Shown here piece after piece: positions 16,782-24,872 of a DNA stretch of 62,709 bases. The stretch is from assembly GCA_017525245.1 (NCBI GenBank), contig JAFXTE010000009.1:1-62709 (forward strand), read 5' to 3'. Both the position numbers and the translations under genes were made by a program. This DNA is from Bacteroidales bacterium (GTDB taxonomy: Bacteria > Bacteroidota > Bacteroidia > Bacteroidales > WCHB1-69). The notes below the pieces were generated by a model, which made no database searches, had not been told where the DNA came from, and saw nothing but the letters and a program-made list of their open reading frames with translations. The first letter of the stretch is position 1. Every line of letters starts with the position of its first letter.

Positions 16782-17783
16782 TCAGCCGGATTGTTGCGAG
16801 GCCAACTCGCCGGCAAGGGCATTCAGCGAGACACACTCCTCGCGCGTGATTCGTTTGGAGAAGGGGTCTTCAGAGGTGGCCTCTGTCATAAAGAGCATTT
16901 TTCCTCGACTGCAGGCGTTGAGGAAACCACCTGAGGGCTTGTAGTAGTTTGAGAAACCGTTAGGAACGAGCTGGATCACCGGCAGCCCTTCCCGCAAAGC
17001 GGCCTCCAGCACCAATTTTTCCCACGGGCTGATGAAAGGGCCAATCAACGCAGCTCCTTGTCTTGCCTTCACGATACAACGGTTCATGTAGTTCCGCCTC
17101 TCCGAGTCCGACCATTTGCTTCTGACATGAACGGCGCGAAGAGGATAATCCAACAAATGCAGATTGCCTACTGTTGAAAACGTATGCCCTCCAAATCTGA
17201 CATTCCGAAGCACAGCAAAACAGTCGGAGTGCTGTCGTTTCATCATCAACCGACGAGGATTGTCCCACACATAGTTGATCATGTTTTGCAGCTGCCCAGC
17301 GTGGCGCAGAATCCTGTCATGGTAACCTTTTTCCCATAACGGTTTCAAAGGCTTCTCGTCAGGAGGTGTGGGTAGCAGGGCATTGTAAGCTTTTGTACAG
17401 CCAACCATAAACCCTCTCACCACATCTCCCACGGAGATGTCCATCTCCTCTCTCACAAAGATGATTCCGTGGAAGTGGTCGGGCATAAGTTGGGCGGCTA
17501 TCAACGAAATGTTGCGCTGGCACTTCTCGCCTGTGCGCTCACTTTTCTTCGCGGCAAATTGTTTCTGCAATGTGGGAATGTCTTTCCAACACTGCAAAAC
17601 CTTTTCTCCAAGCAGGGTGGGGCGGATGAATGCGGCTTCAGGATAGTCGCCTTCCAGTGTGCCCAATATCGGGAGATGCCCTTCTGTGCATAATGTGATC
17701 ATGTAGATGCACCGCCCGTGGTAGTCGTTTTGAAGGCAGCGGCGGTGTGCCTTCGGCAGAGGTCTTTTGTCTTTAGGTTTCAT
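16782..17783 (-). CDS. REP-associated tyrosine transposase (RAYT) with DprA/LOG-like C-terminal domain
   Basis: The start is set at ATG 17783 because a TACTTTTG promoter lies at 17808-17815, downstream of an earlier ATG at 17855. The 333-residue product has a Y1/IS200-like HUH transposase domain: HFH at 103-105 (PDHFHGIIF) and the typical RAYT stretch GYHDRIL (152-158) to NYVWDNPRR (170-178), in which Tyr154 or Tyr171 would be the nucleophile. RAYTs are usually 150-250 residues. The extra C-terminal part (about 240-305, GAALIGPFISPWEKLVLEAA then LPVIQLVPNGFSNYYKPSGG) resembles the Rossmann-like fold of DprA/Smf and LOG proteins, which is inference. RAYTs cleave and move REP palindromes as single-stranded DNA. 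Confidence 0.8.
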   Translation of the reverse strand: MKPKDKRPLPKAHRRCLQNDYHGRCIYMITLCTEGHLPILGTLEGDYPEAAFIRPTLLGEKVLQCWKDIPTLQKQFAAKKSERTGEKCQRNISLIAAQLMPDHFHGIIFVREEMDISVGDVVRGFMVGCTKAYNALLPTPPDEKPLKPLWEKGYHDRILRHAGQLQNMINYVWDNPRRLMMKRQHSDCFAVLRNVRFGGHTFSTVGNLHLLDYPLRAVHVRSKWSDSERRNYMNRCIVKARQGAALIGPFISPWEKLVLEAALREGLPVIQLVPNGFSNYYKPSGGFLNACSRGKMLFMTEATSEDPFSKRITREECVSLNALAGELASQQSG

Positions 17784-17807
17784 AAGTTTTTCTTTTGTTT
17801 CAAGGTG

Positions 17808-17815
17808 CAAAAGTA
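17808..17815 (-). promoter_or_regulatory. -7 box TACTTTTG of the RAYT gene
   Basis: It matches TAnnTTTG on the minus strand, 25 bases before ATG 17783, and argues against the upstream ATG at 17855. Confidence 0.6.
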
Positions 17816-17860
17816 GCAATAATTTGCTTTGGCTCGGCAGGGCGAAAACTTTCACTCGGC

Positions 17861-17876
17861 GCGACGAATACGTCGC
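17861..17876. repeat. Right REP palindrome
   Basis: GCGACGAATACGTCGC is followed by TTGCAGGGAC, the inverted counterpart of the left copy at 16731-16758. It sits upstream of the RAYT promoter. Confidence 0.85.
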
Positions 17877-17889
17877 TTGCAGGGACGGG

Positions 17890-17920
17890 GAACCGCCAAT
17901 TACTAACTCCTAACTCCTAA
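17890..17920. repeat. GTTAGGA heptamer repeat containing the mfd stop codon
   Basis: On the minus strand the end of mfd reads GCAGTTAGGAGTTAGGAGTTAG. The codons AVRS and the TAG stop (17910-17912) are part of the GTTAGGA repeat. Confidence 0.85.
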
Positions 17921-20900
17921 CTGCTTGCTCCATCTTCCCCAACCAATGATACGCCGCCTTGAACGTCGGGATGTTGTGGATGCTGCAGACCAGCTTGTGG
18001 TTGGCCTCCTTGAGCTGCACCACCGGGTGGTTCGCCTGCATGAACAAAAGGAACTTGCCGAATTCGTCGGACTGGAAGTAGGGGGAGTGTGAGTTGCCGG
18101 TGAAGTAGCCGTGGAAGACCTTCTTCTTCAGGACGATCTTTTCGAAGTGGAGGTCGGCGGCGAGCATCCGCAACGGGATGGTCTGCATTAACTCCTCGGT
18201 CTCGCGCGGCATCGGCCCGAAAATGTCGGTGATCTTCTTGCGGAAATCCTCCAGCTTCTGCGGATCCCGGATGGATTCCAGCTCCTTGTAGAGGTTCATG
18301 CGCTCGGTGACGTTGGAGATGTACGTGGAGGGGAACAGCGCCTCAATGTCGGTTTCCAACGAGCACTCCCGGCGCAACAACGCGCTGTTGTCGGCCATCT
18401 GCAGGTCGCCAAGGCCCTCGTCGCCGGCGTCTTTCATCTCCTGGATGGCCTCGTTAAGGATCTTCTGGTACATGTCGTAGCCCATCTCGTTGATGAAGCC
18501 GCTTTGGTCGGCACCGAGGATGTCGCCGGCACCGCGGATGTCCAAATCCCGGAGGGCGATGTGGATGCCGCTGCCGATGTCGCTGAACTGCTCGATGGCT
18601 TGCAACCGCTTGCGCGCCTGGTCGTTGAGGGTGTCCCACGGCTTGATGAAGAGGTAGCAGTAGGCCTTCTGGTTGTTGCGGCCCACACGTCCGCGCAGCT
18701 GGTGCAACACGTTCAACGCGAAGTTTTGCGCATCGTTGATGATCATCGTGTTGGCGTTCACGATGTCCAAACCGGACTCCACAATCGTGGTGGAAACCAG
18801 CACATCGTACTCGCCATTGATGAACTGCGTCATGATCTTCTCGAGCTGGTCGCCTTCCATCTGACCGTGTCCGATGGCCACACGCGCCTTCGGAACCAAT
18901 CGTTGAATTAATCCCGCTAATTCTTTGATATTCTGGATTTTGTTATGGATGACAAACACTTGTCCGCCACGGTCCAATTCGTACTGGATAGCGTCTCGCA
19001 TGATGTCTTCATCGAAGACGTGCACCTGCGTGTCGATGGGCTGGCGGTTGGGCGGGGGAGTGGTGATCACGGAGATGTCGCGGGCCCCGATGAGCGAGAA
19101 CTGCAGCGTGCGCGGGATGGGCGTCGCCGACATGGTGAGGGTGTCGATGGTGGTGCGCATCTCGCGGATTTTCTCTTTCGCGGCCACCCCAAACTTCTGC
19201 TCCTCGTCGATGATGAGCAACCCCAAATCCTTGAAAACCACATCTTTGCTCAAAATCCGGTGCGTGCCGATGAGGATATCGACTTTGCCCTCTTTCACGC
19301 TCTTCAGCGTCTCCTTGATCTCTTTCGTGCTTTTGAACCGGTTGATATACGCGATGTTACACGGCATATTGGCCAAACGCTCGCTGAAGGTGTAGTAGTG
19401 CTGCATGGAGAGCACGGTGGTGGGCACCAGAACGGCCACCTGTTTGCTGTCGCACACGGCCTTGAACGCCGCCCGGATGGCGATTTCGGTCTTGCCGAAG
19501 CCTACATCGCCGCAGATGAGGCGGTCCATCGGATGGTCGCTCTCCATGTCGGCCTTCACCTCGGCCAAGGTTTTGATCTGGTCGGGGGTGTCTTCGTAGA
19601 TGAACGACGATTCCAGCGTGCTTTGCAGGAAGTTGTCGGGCGAGAAGGCGAACCCTTTCTTGGCCTTGCGCTCGGAGTAGAGCTTGATCAGGTCAATGGC
19701 TAACTCCTTGACCCGCTTCTTGGTACGCTCCTTGAGCTTCTCCCAGCTGCCGGAGCTGAGTCGGTGGATGGTCGGCGGCGTGCCCTCCTTGCCGACGTAT
19801 TTGCTGATTTTGTGCAGCGCGTGGATGCTCAGGTAGAGCGTGTCGCCGTCTTTGTAGCTGATTTTGATGACCTCCTGCGTGCTGTCGCCCATCTGCATCT
19901 TCTGCAAACCCTCGTAAACACCGATGCCATGGTCGATGTGGGTGACGTAATCGCCGGGTTGCAGGTCGTATATCTCTCTGAGTGTCAGTGCTTCGCTCTT
20001 CTTGTATCGGTCGCGCAAAACCATCCGCTGGAACTTGTTCCAGAACTGGTGGTCGGTGTAGAGCGCGATTTTGTGGTCCGCGTCGGTAAAGCCCTCGTGC
20101 AGCACCTCGCGCAACGGCGTGTAGAGCTGCTCGATCTTGTACGCGGTGTCGTTCTGCCGGTTGTACTTGCCGAGGATGTCGAGCATCACTTTGTAGAGAC
20201 GGTCGAGCTGCGACTGCGTCTCCGACAGGAAGTAGTTCTGGATGCCATGTTCCAGATTCCCAATCCATTCCAGCAACAGGTAGTCGAAACTCTTGTCAAA
20301 GTCGTGCTGCGGCTGCATGTTAAAGTCCAACGAGAAAGAAGGTGATTCGATCTCAGTGGTGTTGACATACACCCGCTGGAAATTCGCCACCTCTTTCAGG
20401 AAGGTCTTCTTGTTGATAAGGGGAATCTCATTTTCGGCAAAATATTCGTTATCAACAATATCCTGATAGGCCGTGTGGATGGTGGAGGCGATGTTGGCGG
20501 CGTGCATCTGCCATACAACCGTGTTTTCCGGCAGCACGGAGAAGAGCGGCACGCGCTCGCCGTCGCCAGACTCCTTCTGCGAAATCGGGGTCATGATGTA
20601 GATCTGATCCACCTCTCTCACAGAGAGTTGCGTTTCGGGATTGAAGAAGCGGATGGAGTCGATGCGGTCGCCCTCGAACTCGATACGGATGGGATATTCC
20701 TCGGAATAGGAGAAAATGTCGAAGATGTTACCGCGCCATGCGAACTGCCCAGGCTCATAGACGAAGTCCTCGGGCAGGTATTCCAATTCGTAGAGTTTGT
20801 TGAGGAAATCGTCAGTGAGGATTTCCTCGCCACGCTTCACGGAGAAGGATTTCCGGTCGATATAATCTTGGGTGACAACGGTTTCCGCCACGCCTTCGGG

Positions 20901-21299
20901 GTAGGAAACGAGGATGAGCGGTTGCGCGTCGGGCATCGACAGTTTGTGGAGGATTTCGGCGCGGAGTTTCACGTTGGAGGAGTCAGTCTCGCTCCAGCGG
21001 CTGTTGCGCTTGTAAGACGACGGCAGGTAGAGCACTCTCTTGTCCTGCAGGGTGTTACTGCGGTCGTTGAGCAGCACTTCCATGTCGCTGTAGAAGAAGG
21101 CGGCCTCCTCGCTGTCGCGGAAGACGAACAGTTGGAGATTGGGGATTTGTTCGGCCACGGGGGCCGCGATGAAGGCGAGTGCGGAGCCTTTTACGCCATT
21201 TATGGCAATAACCGAATCAGAGGCATTGGCTTTCAACGAATGCACAAGCGACTCTGATTCAGCACGATAATATCTCTTTTTAAGTTCTTCTAACGTCAT
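17910..21299 (-). CDS. mfd: Transcription-repair coupling factor Mfd
   Basis: The 1129-residue protein (start at ATG 21299) is a full-length Mfd. It has the UvrB-homologous N-terminal domains, the RNA polymerase-interacting domain beginning LQPGDYVTHIDHGIGVYEG, the RecG-like translocase with GDVGFGKTEIAIRAAFKAV (Walker A) and DEEQ, motif VI QLRGRVGR, and the C-terminal TRCF domain (DIEALFPSTYI). Mfd displaces RNA polymerase stalled at DNA lesions and recruits UvrA. The ATG at 21323 is less likely because a TATCTTCG promoter-like box lies at 21313-21320. The final residues AVRS and the stop come from a heptamer repeat. Confidence 0.95.
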   Translation of the reverse strand: MTLEELKKRYYRAESESLVHSLKANASDSVIAINGVKGSALAFIAAPVAEQIPNLQLFVFRDSEEAAFFYSDMEVLLNDRSNTLQDKRVLYLPSSYKRNSRWSETDSSNVKLRAEILHKLSMPDAQPLILVSYPEGVAETVVTQDYIDRKSFSVKRGEEILTDDFLNKLYELEYLPEDFVYEPGQFAWRGNIFDIFSYSEEYPIRIEFEGDRIDSIRFFNPETQLSVREVDQIYIMTPISQKESGDGERVPLFSVLPENTVVWQMHAANIASTIHTAYQDIVDNEYFAENEIPLINKKTFLKEVANFQRVYVNTTEIESPSFSLDFNMQPQHDFDKSFDYLLLEWIGNLEHGIQNYFLSETQSQLDRLYKVMLDILGKYNRQNDTAYKIEQLYTPLREVLHEGFTDADHKIALYTDHQFWNKFQRMVLRDRYKKSEALTLREIYDLQPGDYVTHIDHGIGVYEGLQKMQMGDSTQEVIKISYKDGDTLYLSIHALHKISKYVGKEGTPPTIHRLSSGSWEKLKERTKKRVKELAIDLIKLYSERKAKKGFAFSPDNFLQSTLESSFIYEDTPDQIKTLAEVKADMESDHPMDRLICGDVGFGKTEIAIRAAFKAVCDSKQVAVLVPTTVLSMQHYYTFSERLANMPCNIAYINRFKSTKEIKETLKSVKEGKVDILIGTHRILSKDVVFKDLGLLIIDEEQKFGVAAKEKIREMRTTIDTLTMSATPIPRTLQFSLIGARDISVITTPPPNRQPIDTQVHVFDEDIMRDAIQYELDRGGQVFVIHNKIQNIKELAGLIQRLVPKARVAIGHGQMEGDQLEKIMTQFINGEYDVLVSTTIVESGLDIVNANTMIINDAQNFALNVLHQLRGRVGRNNQKAYCYLFIKPWDTLNDQARKRLQAIEQFSDIGSGIHIALRDLDIRGAGDILGADQSGFINEMGYDMYQKILNEAIQEMKDAGDEGLGDLQMADNSALLRRECSLETDIEALFPSTYISNVTERMNLYKELESIRDPQKLEDFRKKITDIFGPMPRETEELMQTIPLRMLAADLHFEKIVLKKKVFHGYFTGNSHSPYFQSDEFGKFLLFMQANHPVVQLKEANHKLVCSIHNIPTFKAAYHWLGKMEQAVRS

Positions 21300-21312
21300 A
21301 ACAAATTCGGCG

Positions 21313-21320
21313 CGAAGATA
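21313..21320 (-). promoter_or_regulatory. Probable -7 box TATCTTCG of mfd
   Basis: It is one base off the TAnnTTTG consensus (TATCTTCG) and lies 14 bases before ATG 21299, implying a very short leader. Confidence 0.45.
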
Positions 21321-21373
21321 CAAAAAATGGCGGGCTAAAGCGTAATCCCTGAGGACGTAAGATTAGTTCTGCT

Positions 21374-21952
21374 TTACAGCAGTATCAGCTCCTCCCGTTT
21401 TTCAATCTCCTTCAGCAATTGCAGGACAAACTCGCTGAGCGTGCCGGAAATATCGTGGACGCGTTGTTGCCAGGTGGCGAGGTCAACGTCTAAATGGTCT
21501 GAGACAATCTTGTAGGAAAGGTAAGGCTTCCCAAAATGCTTTGCAACGGTATAAAGCGCCGAGGATTCCATGTCGAAACAGTCAGCTTTTTCAGACAGCT
21601 GTTTCAGAAAATCGGCAGAATAGACTCTCGGGGAGACGAAGCAGTCGGAGGAGAAAAGTTTGGCTCCTTGGAGTTCCGGGAAGTAGGCTGGGGGAGTGTC
21701 GGTGAGCATCGGGTGGTCGAGGAAATCCCTGCCGCCGGAAACGATTTCCGTGATATGCAGCAGACTTCCCACAGGGGCGGTGTTCGCACCCGCCGTGCCG
21801 ATGTTGATGACCGTGAACTCTTCATCGCGGTGCTTGTCCATAAAATCCAGCATCGACTGTGTGGCGTTCTCCCGGCCGATGCCCGTCAGATGGACTTTTT
21901 CGCTGATCTGACGTACCTCTTCCTTTACAGCTGCAAAAAGGGCTATTTTCAT
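21374..21952 (-). CDS. Nucleoside phosphorylase/nucleosidase family protein (MTAN/PNP-like)
   Basis: The start at ATG 21952 (MKIALFAAVKEE, 192 residues) is chosen because the promoter box TATTTTTG lies at 21969-21976, inside the longer frame. Motifs of the phosphorylase superfamily are VINIGTAGA (phosphate or ribose-binding loop), CFDMESSALY (the MES motif that contacts ribose) and KIVSDHLD (the base-contacting Asp). The family covers 5'-methylthioadenosine/S-adenosylhomocysteine nucleosidase, and purine and uridine phosphorylases; I cannot settle the substrate. The protein is shorter than a typical MTAN (about 230). It is monocistronic, upstream of mfd on the same strand. Confidence 0.75.
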   Translation of the reverse strand: MKIALFAAVKEEVRQISEKVHLTGIGRENATQSMLDFMDKHRDEEFTVINIGTAGANTAPVGSLLHITEIVSGGRDFLDHPMLTDTPPAYFPELQGAKLFSSDCFVSPRVYSADFLKQLSEKADCFDMESSALYTVAKHFGKPYLSYKIVSDHLDVDLATWQQRVHDISGTLSEFVLQLLKEIEKREELILL

Positions 21953-21968
21953 ATCTCGAAGTTTTCGG

Positions 21969-21976
21969 CAAAAATA
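21969..21976 (-). promoter_or_regulatory. -7 box TATTTTTG of the nucleosidase gene
   Basis: An exact TAnnTTTG match on the minus strand, 17 bases before ATG 21952. It decides the start codon. Confidence 0.65.
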
Positions 21977-22014
21977 CATAAATTACGAATATACACAGAC
22001 AGATAAAATTGACG

Positions 22015-22062
22015 CTGTAGAGACGTTTCATGAAACGTCTCTACACATGAAACGTTTCTACA
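22015..22062. repeat. REP-like palindrome pair between divergent genes
   Basis: Arms GTAGAGACGTTTCA and TGAAACGTCTCTAC form a perfect 28-bp palindrome (about 22018-22045), followed by a second half-copy ATGAAACGTTTCTAC. It lies between the nucleosidase (minus) and greB-like (plus) genes. Confidence 0.9.
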
Positions 22063-22143
22063 TTTTCAGAGGAAAAATACTTTTTGGGGGAATAGGCAAA
22101 ATGTTGTATGATTTCGTTCTTTTTTGTGTGTTCAGAAAAATTG

Positions 22144-22151
22144 TACCTTTG
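22144..22151 (+). promoter_or_regulatory. -7 box TACCTTTG of the greB-like gene, with -33 TTTG
   Basis: TACCTTTG at 22144-22151 is preceded by TTTG at 22123-22126, 17 bases upstream. It excludes the ATG at 22047 as start. Confidence 0.7.
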
Positions 22152-22172
22152 CCCTTTCAAAAAACACTGACT

Positions 22173-22670
22173 ATGAGCAGAGGATTTGTCAAAGAGGGCG
22201 ACCAGGAAGAGGTCCCGATGCTGACGCCGAGGGCGTTTTTGCCGCCCGGAGTGGAGAATTTCGTCACCACCGCCGGATTGGAGGCGCTGAAGGCCGAACG
22301 TGAAGAGATACTCAACGAACGCAAACAGTACGAGGGCGTGGATAACAACGACGCCCGCGTGAACAACAACTACTTGACGGGCAAGCTCCGTCTGTTGGAG
22401 GAGCGCATACATTCCGCCCGTGTCCTCGACTACGACCCGCAACGGCAGAATGATGTGGCGTTCGGGGCGACAATCCGCTTTAAGAACTTGAAAACCAATC
22501 AAATTGCGTCTTACCAGATTGTCGGTGTGGATGAGGCCAATATCATGCAGGGCAAAATCTCGTTTCTTTCTCCGTTGAGCAAGGTGCTGATGAACAAGAA
22601 AGTCGGAGAAACCGTCACGTTCAAGACTCCGGCCGGCGAGGTGGGGATGGAGATTCTTGGGATTGAATAA
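22173..22670 (+). CDS. GreA/GreB-family transcript cleavage factor
   Basis: The ATG at 22173 (MSRGFVKEGDQEE) gives 165 residues. The N-terminal coiled coil (AEREEILNERKQ to RLLEERIHSARV) and the C-terminal FKBP-like domain (GATIRFKNLKTNQ, ISFLSPLSKVLMNKKVGE, ending GMEILGIE) are those of the GreA/GreB family; the MSRGFVKEGD start is characteristic of the Bacteroidota form. Such factors enter the RNA polymerase secondary channel and stimulate cleavage of backtracked RNA. The DNARVNNNYL stretch corresponds to the conserved acidic coiled-coil tip. It is monocistronic. Confidence 0.88.
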   Translation: MSRGFVKEGDQEEVPMLTPRAFLPPGVENFVTTAGLEALKAEREEILNERKQYEGVDNNDARVNNNYLTGKLRLLEERIHSARVLDYDPQRQNDVAFGATIRFKNLKTNQIASYQIVGVDEANIMQGKISFLSPLSKVLMNKKVGETVTFKTPAGEVGMEILGIE

Positions 22671-22696
22671 AAAAAACGCGCCATATTAGCGCGCTT
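22668..22696 (-). terminator. Intrinsic terminator for the DUF2795 gene
   Basis: On the minus strand a GC stem (GCGCGC / GGCGCG, loop TAATAT) is followed by eight T residues. It ends transcription from the 22735-22956 gene and overlaps the stop of the convergent greB-like gene. Confidence 0.65.
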
Positions 22697-22734
22697 TCAT
22701 CGTTTCACCAAATAAAGTTATCAAAAACTAGCTT

Positions 22735-22956
22735 TTAGTATTCGTCCTCGTTGAAGAAAAAGTCTTCCTTGGAAGGGTAATCGGGCCAGATGTCTTCAAT
22801 GGAATCGTAGGTTTCACCCTCGTCATCGATCTCCTGCAGGTTTTCAATGACTTCCATCGGGGCACCGGAGCGGATGGCATAGTCCAGCAATTCGTCGCGT
22901 GTCGCCGGCCAAGGGGCGTCTTCTAATCGGGTGGCTAATTCTAATGTCCAATACAT
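22735..22956 (-). CDS. DUF2795 protein
   Basis: The start at ATG 22956 (MYWTLELATRLEDAPWPATR) is preferred because the TACTTTTG promoter at 22996-23003 overlaps the upstream ATG. The 73-residue product has the DUF2795 core (LEDAPWPATRDELLDYAIRSGAP..VIENLQEI) and an acidic tail. The family is small, soluble and of unknown function. It is monocistronic with its own terminator. Confidence 0.8.
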   Translation of the reverse strand: MYWTLELATRLEDAPWPATRDELLDYAIRSGAPMEVIENLQEIDDEGETYDSIEDIWPDYPSKEDFFFNEDEY

Positions 22957-22995
22957 AGTTTTTACGTTTAAAAAATGGTTTGTTTTTTGAGGGCG

Positions 22996-23003
22996 CAAAA
23001 GTA
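22996..23003 (-). promoter_or_regulatory. -7 box TACTTTTG of the DUF2795 gene
   Basis: An exact TAnnTTTG match on the minus strand, 40 bases before ATG 22956. Confidence 0.6.
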
Positions 23004-23041
23004 TAATATTAAACCGAAAAAGTCAACCTTTTTTAAAAATT

Positions 23042-23581
23042 TTATTTACCTGATTGATAGAGAGTTTCAAAAATGTTTTCTTTTTGGTGGAAAAATCGGG
23101 CTAAAATAAAGAAGAAATCGGACAGTCGGTTCAGCAAAACTTGCACTTTTTGATAGGCCTCTTCCTCTTCCATTATGGCCACCACATACCTTTCGGCGCG
23201 GCGACAAACGGTGCGGCAGATGTGCGTGTCGGCGATGAGGCGACTGCCCTGCGGCAGGATGAACCCGCGCATCGGTGGAAGCTCCGCGCTCATGCGGTCA
23301 ATTTCTTGCTCCAATTCTTTCGTGAATTCCGCGAGCCGCTCCACTTTCCAGTATTTCTCCCAATTCGCCACAGGGGTGGCCAACATGCCCCCGACCACGA
23401 AGAGCTCGTTTTGCACTTTTGTCAGAAATTCGTCCGGATTCTGCGAAATCACAGCCCCGATAAAGCTGTTCAACTCATCTACAGTGCCGTATGCATGCAG
23501 TAAAATATCACTCTTAGAAATGCGTGAACCATCTGATAATGAGGTTGTTCCTTTGTCTCCTGTACGTGTGTAAATTTTCAT
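23042..23581 (-). CDS. Cob(I)alamin adenosyltransferase, PduO type
   Basis: The 179-residue protein shows the PduO/ATR signature: TRTGDKGTTSLSDG at residues 5-18 (ATP binding), YGTVDELNSFIG, RTVCRRAERYVVAI and the C-terminal VLLNRLSDFFFILAR. It transfers the adenosyl group of ATP to cob(I)alamin to make adenosylcobalamin. No other cobalamin genes are adjacent, so it probably serves salvage of imported corrinoid. A TATTTTTG box precedes it, in a divergent promoter region shared with tRNA-Lys. Confidence 0.92.
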   Translation of the reverse strand: MKIYTRTGDKGTTSLSDGSRISKSDILLHAYGTVDELNSFIGAVISQNPDEFLTKVQNELFVVGGMLATPVANWEKYWKVERLAEFTKELEQEIDRMSAELPPMRGFILPQGSRLIADTHICRTVCRRAERYVVAIMEEEEAYQKVQVLLNRLSDFFFILARFFHQKENIFETLYQSGK

Positions 23582-23595
23582 TGCGATTTTTTTTG

Positions 23596-23603
23596 CAAAA
23601 ATA
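23596..23603 (-). promoter_or_regulatory. -7 box TATTTTTG of the adenosyltransferase gene
   Basis: A minus-strand TATTTTTG, 15 bases before ATG 23581; back to back with the tRNA-Lys promoter. Confidence 0.6.
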
Positions 23604-23614
23604 GAAAAAAAATG

Positions 23615-23622
23615 TATTTTTG
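23615..23622 (+). promoter_or_regulatory. Promoter of tRNA-Lys (-7 TATTTTTG, -33 TTTG)
   Basis: TATTTTTG is preceded by TTTG at 23592-23595 with a 19-base spacer, a textbook Bacteroidota promoter. The tRNA begins 24 bases downstream. Confidence 0.75.
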
Positions 23623-23645
23623 CAGCCGCAAAAGCAAAGGAAAAA

Positions 23646-23718
23646 GTCTCCTTAGCTCAGTTGGTAGAGCAATTGACTCTTAATCAATGGGTCCAGGGTT
23701 CGAGTCCCTGAGGGGACA
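23646..23718 (+). tRNA. tRNA-Lys (CTT)
   Basis: The acceptor stem GTCTCCT/AGGGGAC, the D-arm AGCTCAGTTGGTAGAGC, an anticodon arm with stem ATTGA/TCAAT and loop CTCTTAA (anticodon CTT) and the T-arm with GGTTCGAGTCC form a complete cloverleaf. CCA is not encoded. Confidence 0.95.
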
Positions 23719-23721
23719 CAA

Positions 23722-23751
23722 AAAACGGTCTTTTCTGACCGTTTTTTTTTT
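23722..23751 (+). terminator. Intrinsic terminator of tRNA-Lys
   Basis: The hairpin AAACGGTC/GACCGTTT, loop TTTTCT, is followed by a run of nine or more T residues. Confidence 0.9.
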
Positions 23752-23813
23752 ATGCCTTTTTGTTTGCTATATATATAATGATTTCACTTGCTTGTCTGTA
23801 TTCGTAATTTGTG

Positions 23814-23821
23814 TACCTTTG
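23814..23821 (+). promoter_or_regulatory. -7 box TACCTTTG of thiL
   Basis: An exact match 17 bases before ATG 23838; an earlier in-frame ATG at 23811 overlaps it and is therefore unlikely. Confidence 0.65.
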
Positions 23822-23837
23822 CCGCAAATTTTTGAAT

Positions 23838-24872
23838 ATGGCAGAAAACGCTACTTCCGAGCCGGTGAAAATGCCCGGCAAATATGAGCTGATTAAGGAG
23901 TTGTCGAAATATTTCCCACAGGAGAACAGCTCCACCGTAGTGGCTGTGGGGGACGATGCATCAGTGATTGAACCGGATGGTAATCAGATGGTTACGTCCG
24001 CGAAAGTTTTCGTTGAGAACGTCCATTTCGATTTGACTTACTTTCCATTGCGCCATCTGGGCTACAAGCTCTCCACCATTGCTTTTTCGGATGTGCTCGC
24101 CATGAATGCGGTGCCGTCGCAGCTGATGGTCAACATCGCCGTGTCAGACCGTTTCGACTTGAAGATGGTTAACGAAATCTTGAGTGGCGTGGCAGCCTGC
24201 TGCGAGACAGTACACGCTGACCTTGCCGGACTTGACCTTACCACTTCGCCCCGCGAACTGGTGATCTCCATGACTGCGATTGGGGAATGTGCCTCTGCGC
24301 AGCTCTGTACCCGCAAGGGCGCAGCGGAAAACGAACTTATTTGTGTGTCAGGGGATTTCGCGGCGGCCTACACCGGTCTGTTGCTCCTTGAGCGCGAAAA
24401 GAAGGTGTTTGAGAAGAACCCAGGGACACAACCCGACTTCTCCGGCAAAGACTACCTCCTGCGCCGCCAGCTGAAGCCCGAACCGCGCATCGACATCATT
24501 GAGAACTTGCGCCGCGAGGAGATTCTTCCTACCGCCATGACCAACGTCACGGATGGCCTTGCCGCCGCTGCCATGCATATTTGCAAGGCATCTCACAAAG
24601 GGTGCGTCCTGTTTGAGGAGAAATTGCCGATGACGGAACTTACCTTCGTGACCCTCAAGGACTTGGACATTGTTCATACCGTGGCGGCCCTCAACGGCGG
24701 TGACGACTACGAGCTGATGTTCACCATCAAGCAAGCCGATTTCGAGAAGATCAAGAAAGTGGAGAATGTTTCCATTATTGGCTATATAAAAGAGGAAGCT
24801 GCCGGTTATCAGCTGATCACCGGTGACAACGTGCAGGTACCGCTGAAGGCGCAAGGCTTTTATAATTCATAA
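23838..24872 (+). CDS. thiL: Thiamine-monophosphate kinase
   Basis: The start at 23838 gives 344 residues. The protein belongs to the PurM/ThiL ATP-binding family: VAVGDDASVIE (Mg/ATP-binding aspartates), FVENVHFDL, KLSTIAFSDVLAMNA, VTDGLAAAAMHI and NGGDDYELMFT. ThiL phosphorylates thiamine monophosphate to the active cofactor thiamine diphosphate. No other thi genes lie nearby. Its stop codon TAA falls within an AATTCAT repeat that fills the downstream gap. Confidence 0.92.
   Translation: MAENATSEPVKMPGKYELIKELSKYFPQENSSTVVAVGDDASVIEPDGNQMVTSAKVFVENVHFDLTYFPLRHLGYKLSTIAFSDVLAMNAVPSQLMVNIAVSDRFDLKMVNEILSGVAACCETVHADLAGLDLTTSPRELVISMTAIGECASAQLCTRKGAAENELICVSGDFAAAYTGLLLLEREKKVFEKNPGTQPDFSGKDYLLRRQLKPEPRIDIIENLRREEILPTAMTNVTDGLAAAAMHICKASHKGCVLFEEKLPMTELTFVTLKDLDIVHTVAALNGGDDYELMFTIKQADFEKIKKVENVSIIGYIKEEAAGYQLITGDNVQVPLKAQGFYNS

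Larger units (their letters stand above)
16729..17889 (-). mobile_element. REP-RAYT-REP unit (REPtron-like)
   Basis: A RAYT gene is bracketed by inverted copies of one palindromic element: left copy core GCGACGTATTCGTCGC at 16739-16754 preceded by CCCTGCGA, right copy core GCGACGAATACGTCGC at 17861-17876 followed by TTGCAGGG. The inverted identity extends over about 28 bp on each side. This arrangement matches REP-associated tyrosine transposase units known in other bacteria. Confidence 0.8.

Noticed and set aside
16633-16944. 103-codon plus-strand frame after the island promoter
   Set aside because: It runs through the left REP palindrome and antisense to the RAYT gene; there are no family features.
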